This document shows, piece by piece, positions 1 to 4,201 of a DNA stretch of 6,426 bases. A program made the position numbers and the translations under genes. The number at the start of each line of letters is the position of its first letter. The stretch's first letter is position 1. The DNA lies in NCBI GenBank assembly GCA_029932795.1, contig JAOZPL010000119.1, positions 1 to 6,426 on the forward strand. Reading direction: 5' to 3'. Source of the DNA: Candidatus Zixiibacteriota bacterium. Lineage in GTDB: Bacteria > Zixibacteria > MSB-5A5 > GN15 > FEB-12. A model generated the notes under the pieces. That model did no database searches. It was not told the origin of the DNA and saw nothing but the letters and a program-made list of their open reading frames with translations.

Positions 1-1
1 A

Positions 2-199
2 GAAGACACGCCTCTGATCGGTACGATGTTGCCCAGCCCCAGCCTGGCACAGGTGGGTATATTCAATCCATTGACGGATGCGGCAAGGTTTGGCAGAGTA
101 GCTGCGCCGCGGTCACCATATGTGTTGGCGTCCGGTAATTCGCCAACTCCGCAGGCGTCAATTATGATGATTATGATCCGGTTAAACATTACGGCCTGA
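2..199 (+). CDS. C-terminal end of an unidentified protein, cut by the left edge
   Basis: An open frame enters from the left edge and stops at TGA 197-199, giving 65 residues. The other two plus frames are closed by stops inside this stretch. The tail has a small-residue and proline-rich part containing FGRVAAPRSPY. It then ends in an alternating hydrophobic/polar strand, SIMMIMIRLNITA. This resembles the closing beta strand of outer-membrane barrels, for example TonB-dependent receptors with an FGRV-like segment before the last strand. However, the final residue is not the usual aromatic one. No start is visible and the fragment is too short to assign. It could also be a chance open frame. 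It faces the sigma operon convergently, with the operon terminator between them. Confidence 0.4.
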   Translation, partial: EDTPLIGTMLPSPSLAQVGIFNPLTDAARFGRVAAPRSPYVLASGNSPTPQASIMMIMIRLNITA

Positions 200-220
200 A
201 TTTAGCAGTGACTGCGGAGT

Positions 221-269
221 GAGAAAAGAAAAAACCCGTGTTGTGGTGACATATTCTGGTAACACGGGC
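221..269 (-). terminator. Intrinsic terminator of the sigma/anti-sigma/lipoprotein operon
   Basis: The perfect 8-bp inverted repeat CCCGTGTT (235-242) and AACACGGG (261-268) encloses an 18-nt loop. Read on the minus strand, the stem is followed at once by TTTTTTCTTTTCTC (234 down to 221), a good U-tract. It starts about 20 nt after the TAG stop of the lipoprotein gene. On the plus strand no T-run follows, so it acts for the minus-strand operon only. Confidence 0.88.
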
Positions 270-288
270 TGAAATGAGTCTGTGGTGG

Positions 289-1128
289 CTACGGACGCTG
301 GAGTTCTTTCAGGGTAAGGTTAACGTCATATTCCACCGTTATATTGTAATCTTCCGGCTTGCCGTTGGTGACTTTATGCCGGTTGCCATCGAGCAGCCAG
401 TGCTCCTGCTGCAACACAACAAGACCTTCCTTGTAAGCAAAATACATCAGGCCGCTGGCGGTTATGCGATCGATCCCATAGCGCAAAGTGGTGTCTGAGG
501 AACAACCTTTGATAGGGAGGATCAGGTTACCGTCGTAGGCAATAAGGACACAGTCATAACCATGTTCCCGAACGAACGATTTGATTTCATAAGTAGTGGA
601 GGCTTCCATCTCCTCCTCTTCAAGGACCACCTTGTATGTCTGTGTCCAACTATACCCCTTTGAGATTTCGCAGCGGGGGAAGACGGGCATACCCTGCTCA
701 TAGAAGTTCTTCAGGTAGGCAGTGGATGCCTTGGCCTCCTCAGATGTGAATTCGAAATCGACCACCTTCCCGCTCGGTGCGATATACAAGATCATTTCGT
801 ATCCTTGGTGAACCGTGTCAGTCAGAGTGGAGTCGATCCGGTCAAACGACTTGTATCGATATGATTTGTTCTCGACGATCTCGGCGGTGGAATCATCCAC
901 GATTCGCCGGACATACTGGTCGAGGGAGGTGGTAATCTCGTTGGTGCGTTCTCGGATTATTGAATCGCCCGCGTGAACTACAATATTGCCCTTGGCCAGT
1001 TGCTCATAAGTCAGCCGCATCTGTGGTTTATACTTGAAACGCAGATGGACTTTCTTTTCTCCCTGCTCACAGACGATGAGGGCGAGCCCCACAATCGCGA
1101 GGGTCAGAATGGCGGTTATTTTCTTCAA
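289..1128 (-). CDS. Predicted lipoprotein, DUF6263-like, third gene of ECF sigma operon
   Basis: This encodes 279 residues. The N-terminus MKKITAILTLAIVGLALIVC is a charged start plus a hydrophobic stretch ending at Cys20, as in a lipoprotein signal. The lipobox LIVC is atypical because Val replaces Gly/Ala/Ser before the Cys, so a noncleaved anchor is possible. The rest is beta-rich. An LRFKYKP segment (29-35) is followed by an APSGKVVDFEF stretch (117-127), a GYSW motif (158-161) and a tyrosine-rich strand near 180. This order matches my memory of the uncharacterised DUF6263 family, but no search was run. The start is TTG (1126-1128), with GGAG 10 nt upstream. It was chosen because it begins the KK-hydrophobic signal and there is an in-frame TGA 45 nt upstream. 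The gene starts 50 nt after the anti-sigma stop, so it is probably co-transcribed. Function is unknown; a role in envelope sensing or response is inferred from context only. Confidence 0.82.
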   Translation of the reverse strand: MKKITAILTLAIVGLALIVCEQGEKKVHLRFKYKPQMRLTYEQLAKGNIVVHAGDSIIRERTNEITTSLDQYVRRIVDDSTAEIVENKSYRYKSFDRIDSTLTDTVHQGYEMILYIAPSGKVVDFEFTSEEAKASTAYLKNFYEQGMPVFPRCEISKGYSWTQTYKVVLEEEEMEASTTYEIKSFVREHGYDCVLIAYDGNLILPIKGCSSDTTLRYGIDRITASGLMYFAYKEGLVVLQQEHWLLDGNRHKVTNGKPEDYNITVEYDVNLTLKELQRP

Positions 1129-1178
1129 AACGGGGATTCTCCGTTCAGCTACAGGTTTCTTCCTTGAGTGACTTCATT

Positions 1179-1748
1179 CTAATCGAAGGTTGTCATGAGG
1201 TTAGGGATGACCGGGAATCGGCCAATCGCCCCCGGTGGGCCGAGCAGGGACAGGCCACGCACCAGCCTGATCTGCTCATCTCGTGTGATGATGCTGCCAT
1301 GGTTGGCATCGACCAACCCGGTAAGCGACGAGGATATAAGCAAGGGCTGTTTAGCTACCAGTACGGCAACTGGTTGTTGCAGTTCCACGCCGGATCCCAG
1401 AAACAGAGCTGCGACAAGGATGGATACTGAGACAGCAGCAGAGACAAGGGCTCGAATGAAGGTGGTTCGCTCGCTGGTGTCCAGCCTCAGCGTCCGCCCT
1501 GACTGGGCCAACGGAGCAGCCTCCACAGTTCTCGCCAGAATCAGGCTGCTCACCTCTGACCAGTATGGCTGGCCGGGATCAGTTGTGGGCTGTCGCTTTA
1601 GCAGGCCCTTGAGGTTTCTGATTGCTTCGTATTCTGCCCGACAGGTCGCGCAACAGTCAAGATGTTCGCTGACACGGGCGCGGTCGGTGGCCGACAGATC
1701 GTTATCGACATAATCCTCAAGGAGCGACAGCAGGTGCTGGCATGTCAT
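1179..1748 (-). CDS. Zinc-finger (ZAS) transmembrane anti-sigma factor
   Basis: This is an inner-membrane anti-sigma factor expected to bind and hold the ECF sigma factor encoded just upstream. With the ATG start it has 189 residues. The cytoplasmic N-terminus carries the zinc anti-sigma motif His29-x3-Cys33-x2-Cys36 with an earlier Cys3, then a helix with EYEAIRNLKGLLKR. One membrane segment lies at about 100-119 (ALVSAAVSVSILVAALFLG), followed by about 70 residues predicted outside the membrane with no recognised domain. Two starts are possible. GTG at 1754 overlaps the sigma stop (GTGA) but leaves about 1 nt after the AGAGGA ribosome site. ATG at 1748 has about 7 nt spacing and is preferred. 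The pair is translationally coupled (ATG 2 nt after the sigma TGA). Release probably involves regulated proteolysis or a signal through the C-terminal domain, by analogy with RseA/ZAS proteins. Confidence 0.9.
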   Translation of the reverse strand: MTCQHLLSLLEDYVDNDLSATDRARVSEHLDCCATCRAEYEAIRNLKGLLKRQPTTDPGQPYWSEVSSLILARTVEAAPLAQSGRTLRLDTSERTTFIRALVSAAVSVSILVAALFLGSGVELQQPVAVLVAKQPLLISSSLTGLVDANHGSIITRDEQIRLVRGLSLLGPPGAIGRFPVIPNLMTTFD

Positions 1749-1750
1749 TC

Positions 1751-2326
1751 TCACTTCCTCTTGGCAAGTCGCTTCTTCAAAACCTTCTTCAGTTTGGTGC
1801 GCGCGATGTGGAGATTGGAGCGGACGGTTGCTTCCGGGCAGTCAAGAATCTCGGCGATTTCGGCTTTGCTGTATCCTTCGACATCGTGCAGAACCGCCGT
1901 TATCTTCTGCCGCGGTGGCAGCATCTCAAGCGCTCGGCGAATCTCCAACATCAATACCTTGTCCTCGAACTGATCGCTTGGCGTCCGGACCCGTTGGGAT
2001 AGCTCAATCTGAATCTCACCGGGCAGTGACGACTGGTCATCGGTTATCGGGCTATGTCCCTTGTGCCGACGTAGCAGGTCAATGGCATAGTTGGTCGCGA
2101 TCCGAATCAAGAACGCGGTAAAATTGCTTACATTTCTCAACTCCTGTCGTCTTCGGTAGACTCTTACGAAAGTCTCCTGGACAACCTCATCGGCGTCAAG
2201 GTGGTTACCGAGCATCTGAAAGGCCAGGTAATATATCTTCTTCTGGAATCTGGTAACCAACTCCGCAAAAGCCGACTCATCACCACTGGTAAACCTTTCG
2301 ACCAGGCTGGGGATTGACTTAGGCAT
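1751..2326 (-). CDS. ECF-family RNA polymerase sigma factor (RpoE/SigW-like)
   Basis: This is an alternative sigma factor that directs core RNA polymerase to a specific promoter set. It has 191 residues, a normal length for the ECF class. Region 2 spans about 18-88 and includes ESAFAELVTRFQ and the hallmark DADEVVQETFVRVYRRR (44-60), with the core-binding and -10 recognition helices. Region 4 spans about 128-181, with the LPPRQ segment (136-140) and the -35-reading helix-turn-helix YSKAEIAEILDCPEATVRS (152-170). A roughly 40-residue linker lies between them and there is no region 3. The start is ATG 2324-2326. Its upstream ribosome site is weak (GAG about 4 nt before). It is the first gene of the operon, with the anti-sigma gene immediately after. 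An ECF-type promoter about 30 nt upstream suggests autoregulation. The exact ECF subgroup cannot be told from sequence alone. Confidence 0.95.
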   Translation of the reverse strand: MPKSIPSLVERFTSGDESAFAELVTRFQKKIYYLAFQMLGNHLDADEVVQETFVRVYRRRQELRNVSNFTAFLIRIATNYAIDLLRRHKGHSPITDDQSSLPGEIQIELSQRVRTPSDQFEDKVLMLEIRRALEMLPPRQKITAVLHDVEGYSKAEIAEILDCPEATVRSNLHIARTKLKKVLKKRLAKRK

Positions 2327-2354
2327 ATCTCACAGACCTGGTTGCTGATAAATA

Positions 2355-2378
2355 GACGATCAAAGGGCCCACCTGTTC
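2355..2378 (-). promoter_or_regulatory. Candidate autoregulatory ECF promoter of the sigma operon
   Basis: On the minus strand, TTTGAAC (GAAC at 2378-2375) is followed by a 16-nt spacer and CGTC (2358-2355). This is the general ECF layout of a GAAC -35 and a CGTC-type -10. T/A-rich sequence lies just upstream. The predicted start point near 2347 leaves a leader of about 20 nt before the sigma ATG. The match is in the right place and direction, but it rests on eight defined bases. Confidence 0.6.
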
Positions 2379-2396
2379 AAAGATTCAAAAACAGGT
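2371..2396. promoter_or_regulatory. 7-bp inverted repeat, possible operator
   Basis: ACCTGTT (2371-2377) and AACAGGT (2390-2396) form a perfect interrupted palindrome with a 12-nt centre containing the near-direct repeat TTCAAAGATTCAAA. The right arm touches the -35 of the transporter promoter and the left arm covers the -35 of the candidate ECF promoter. A bound regulator would therefore affect both directions. No regulator gene lies in the window, so the role is inferred. Confidence 0.35.
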
Positions 2397-2424
2397 TGAC
2401 GGATATTTTTCGATAGCTTATAGT
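2396..2424 (+). promoter_or_regulatory. Sigma-70-type promoter for the efflux transporter
   Basis: TTGACG (2396-2401), a 17-nt spacer and TATAGT (2419-2424) each match the vegetative consensus at five of six positions. The expected start point is near 2431. The leader then carries the AGGAGG ribosome site at 2465. Confidence 0.7.
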
Positions 2425-2443
2425 GGTTCAGAGGGTTTGTCAA
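2415..2443 (-). promoter_or_regulatory. Sigma-70-type promoter for the sigma-factor operon
   Basis: On the minus strand there is a perfect TTGACA (2443-2438). It is followed either by TATAAG at 15-nt spacing (2422-2417) or by TAAGCT at 17 nt (2420-2415). The first is a better -10 with a short spacer; the second has ideal spacing but a weak box. It would give basal expression upstream of the ECF-type promoter. Its -10 overlaps the -10 of the plus-strand transporter promoter. Confidence 0.5.
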
Positions 2444-2464
2444 TCTTTTTTTGTTCAACGACTT

Positions 2465-2470
2465 AGGAGG
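2465..2470 (+). promoter_or_regulatory. Strong Shine-Dalgarno AGGAGG pointing to a start upstream of the first ATG
   Basis: AGGAGG is a full six-base match to the 16S anti-SD. It lies 77 nt before the ATG at 2548, too far to serve it, but 11 nt before an in-frame ATT at 2482. No ATG or GTG, and no well-spaced TTG, follows it at a usable distance. It therefore decides the start question for the transporter. Confidence 0.7.
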
Positions 2471-2481
2471 ATTGAGCGGTC

Positions 2482-2547
2482 ATTCCTCACAAACTTATTC
2501 AGGCCCATCGGTACAAGTTCTTTACAGTCGGAGCGCTGGGAACATTC
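2482..2547 (+). other. Probable N-terminal extension of the transporter (ATT start)
   Basis: Reading in frame upstream of ATG 2548 gives 22 further residues before an in-frame TGA at 2473-2475. They include HRYKFFTVGALGTF, a basic residue cluster followed by the first half of a membrane helix. That is what DHA2 transporters carry directly before the LDxxIVNVALP motif. Without it the protein would lack most of its first transmembrane helix. The only plausible initiator after the AGGAGG is ATT (2482-2484), a rare codon known to initiate infC. A sequencing error that removed a normal start is the main alternative. Confidence 0.55.
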
Positions 2548-3876
2548 ATGGCGACTCTCGACAACTCCATTGTTAATGTTGCCCTGCCGAGCATTGCCGC
2601 AAACTTCTCCTGTTCGGTTGATCTGGTGGCCTGGGTAGTCCTGGCGTATTCTCTTACCCTCATCTCACTCTTGATGGTTTTCGGTGCCTGGACTGAGCGT
2701 CGGGGGTACCTGTTTGCCTACCGGTTCGGATATATCTTTTTCCTGGCCGGTTCTCTCTGGTGTGCTGTAAGTCCGAGCCTCCATCTGCTCATAGTAGGAC
2801 GAATAGTACAGGGAGTTGGTTCTGCCATGTTTGCGGCTATCGGCCCCGGTATGGTGACCACTGTTTTCTCGAAGGAAGAAAGGGGAAAGGGACTCGGTAC
2901 GATGATGATGATGGTCTCCGGCGGTCTTATGGTGGGTCCGCCGCTTGGCGGGTTCTTGCTAAGTATGTGGTCGTGGCCGGCCATATTCTTTGTTAACCTT
3001 CCGGTCGGTATTTTTGGTTTAATAATGGTCTACCGATATTTTCCCCTGCTGGAGAGGACACAGCAGAAACGAAGAGTCCCACTGGTCGGTGCTGTCAGTA
3101 TCTCGCTGGCCCTGGTCGCAATCATATTTGCCGTGAAGATGTTTAAGAAGTTTTCATACTCCGACCCGCTGCTGTGGGGGTTGGGGCTCGTGATGCTGGT
3201 GGGAATAGTGGTTTTTATGAGAAACGAGTCGAATCCTAAGAAGGCTCTGATTGGATTTGGAATACTCCGCAATCGTCAATTTATTACTTCGCTGGGGGCT
3301 CAGTTAGCGTATTTCTCCTGCATTTCCGGAACGTTGGTGTTGGTACCTTTCTATCTTGAACAGGTGATGGAATTCGTGCCGCAGCAGGTGGGTTTGGTCC
3401 TGATGATACTCCCTGTTCTCATGTTTCTGCTGGCACCAACAGCGGGCAGGTTATCCGACAAGATTGGTTTCCGTATACTTACCACGTTGGGTATGTTTAG
3501 TATCGGTTGTGGCCTGTATCTGTTGACCAAACTGGATGTGAACAGTTCGACGATCCATGTAGTCCTTTCTTTGATGGTGGTTGGGGTGGGAGCCGGGATT
3601 TTCGGCAGTCCGAACTCATCGGCGCTGATGGGTTCGGTAGCCGATGAGCTGCGGGCGATTACATCCGGCATCCAGGCAACGAATCGGAATATCGGGCAGT
3701 CGATGGGGGTAGCGGTTGCTACCGCGCTTTTTTCCTTTTTTCAGGTTCGGAACGCTGGTCTGGTAGATCAGAAGCTGATTTTTGTCGCCAGTTTCCGCCC
3801 GGTAATTTATGTGGCCATCGGTTTTGTGCTGATCGGAGCGGTGTTTTCCCTGATCCGTGCTAACAGATCAGCCTAA
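2548..3876 (+). CDS. MFS multidrug efflux transporter, DHA2 (EmrB/QacA) family
   Basis: This is a proton-coupled inner-membrane exporter of the 14-helix drug:H+ antiporter class; the substrate is unknown. From the ATG it has 442 residues (464 with the upstream extension), slightly short for the family. Visible motifs: LDNSIVNVALPSI at 4-16 (family N-terminal motif); a motif A-like loop GAWTERRG (46-53); motif B RIVQGVGSA (85-93) with its conserved Arg; and motif C GGLMVGPPLGG (125-135). The WSWPAIFFVNLPVG segment (141-154) typical of EmrB follows. A second motif A-like loop, GRLSDKIGFR, lies in the second half. The rest alternates membrane helices and short loops. No EmrA-like adaptor or outer-membrane partner lies beside it, so it may work alone or pair elsewhere. 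It has its own promoter (2396-2424). No terminator separates it from the tRNA downstream, whose terminator may serve both. Confidence 0.93.
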   Translation: MATLDNSIVNVALPSIAANFSCSVDLVAWVVLAYSLTLISLLMVFGAWTERRGYLFAYRFGYIFFLAGSLWCAVSPSLHLLIVGRIVQGVGSAMFAAIGPGMVTTVFSKEERGKGLGTMMMMVSGGLMVGPPLGGFLLSMWSWPAIFFVNLPVGIFGLIMVYRYFPLLERTQQKRRVPLVGAVSISLALVAIIFAVKMFKKFSYSDPLLWGLGLVMLVGIVVFMRNESNPKKALIGFGILRNRQFITSLGAQLAYFSCISGTLVLVPFYLEQVMEFVPQQVGLVLMILPVLMFLLAPTAGRLSDKIGFRILTTLGMFSIGCGLYLLTKLDVNSSTIHVVLSLMVVGVGAGIFGSPNSSALMGSVADELRAITSGIQATNRNIGQSMGVAVATALFSFFQVRNAGLVDQKLIFVASFRPVIYVAIGFVLIGAVFSLIRANRSA

Positions 3877-3884
3877 CGAATTCA

Positions 3885-3913
3885 TTGACATTGTCCGACA
3901 ACTTGGGTATTAT
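3885..3913 (+). promoter_or_regulatory. Strong sigma-70-type promoter of the tRNA gene
   Basis: A perfect TTGACA (3885-3890), a 17-nt spacer and TATTAT (3908-3913, five of six) lie 13 nt before the tRNA. The expected start is near 3920, giving a short 5' leader for RNase P. It begins only 8 nt after the transporter stop codon. Confidence 0.85.
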
Positions 3914-3926
3914 AGCATTTGTGATT

Positions 3927-4002
3927 GGGGCCATAGCTCAGACGGGAGAGCGCTTGACTGGCAGTCAAGAGGTCGGGAGTTCGATTCTCCCTGGCTCCAC
4001 CA
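3927..4002 (+). tRNA. tRNA-Ala(GGC)
   Basis: The cloverleaf is complete at 76 nt with encoded CCA. The acceptor stem is GGGGCCA paired with TGGCTCC, and includes the G3:U70 wobble pair that is the alanine identity element. The D-arm is GCTC/GAGC. The anticodon stem is CTTGA/TCAAG (3953-3957, 3965-3969) with loop CTGGCAG, giving anticodon GGC at 3960-3962, which reads GCC. The T-arm is GGGAG/CTCCC with loop TTCGATT, and the discriminator base is A. All stems pair without mismatch, so it should be functional. No duplicated 3' end was found in the window, so there is no sign of integration here. Confidence 0.97.
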
Positions 4003-4011
4003 AGATTTGAC

Positions 4012-4038
4012 AGCCCCGGCAGCGTCGGGGCTTTTTTT
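4012..4038 (+). terminator. Intrinsic terminator after tRNA-Ala
   Basis: AGCCCCG (4012-4018) and CGGGGCT (4026-4032) form a 7-bp GC-rich stem with a 7-nt loop, followed by seven T residues (4032-4038). It lies 10 nt after the tRNA CCA. It probably ends the tRNA transcript and any read-through from the transporter gene. Confidence 0.92.
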
Positions 4039-4112
4039 CTGGTTCCCCGCACGGGCTGCCTCACTTTGCCTCTCTGGTCCAATTTACAGGTGTCGGGGCA
4101 TTCTGTTGCGTG

Positions 4113-4138
4113 TGAAACTATCATATCTGCTCTGCGTA
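4113..4138 (+). promoter_or_regulatory. Candidate ECF (SigW-type) promoter for the repeat protein
   Basis: TGAAAC (4113-4118), a 16-nt spacer and CGTA (4135-4138) match the published Bacillus SigW consensus exactly. They also share the AAC-N16-CGT layout of the site before the sigma gene in this window. The predicted start near 4145 leaves a leader of about 57 nt. No convincing vegetative promoter was seen in 4039-4201. Assignment to the local sigma factor is inference. Confidence 0.55.
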
Positions 4139-4201
4139 TCAGAGACATGGAGTTCTACAGGTGAACATCAATTGCGCAATGAGAAAGTGAGGGCAGTGTA
4201 T

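Noticed and set aside
1195..1713. Plus-strand 172-residue open frame opposite the anti-sigma gene
   Set aside because: It is a shadow of a well-supported zinc-finger anti-sigma gene. Its composition (Arg, Ser, Ala-rich) is typical of an antisense frame.
2371..2410. Inverted repeat plus T5 run as a terminator
   Set aside because: The stem is only 7 bp with a 12-nt loop, the T-run is about 9 nt away, and no gene reads into it on the plus strand.
2423..2638. Plus-strand open frame from GTG 2423
   Set aside because: Its GTG lies within the -10 region of the transporter promoter. It overlaps the transporter in another frame and its translation has no recognisable character.
2718..2984. Minus-strand frame opposite the transporter
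   Set aside because: It is antisense to the conserved MFS motifs A, B and C, with no ribosome site or domain of its own.
3927..4002. tRNA-Ala as an integration (att) site
   Set aside because: No second copy of the tRNA 3' end, integrase or phage gene is present in the window.
3882..4148. Minus-strand open frame over the tRNA
   Set aside because: It is antisense to the tRNA, its promoter and its terminator. Such frames over tRNA genes are a common artefact.
3857..4201. Long upstream extension of the repeat-protein frame (695 residues in total)
   Set aside because: The extra part begins inside the transporter gene and runs through the tRNA-Ala and its terminator. It reads as unstructured sequence and precedes an intact signal peptide with its own ribosome site at 4202.
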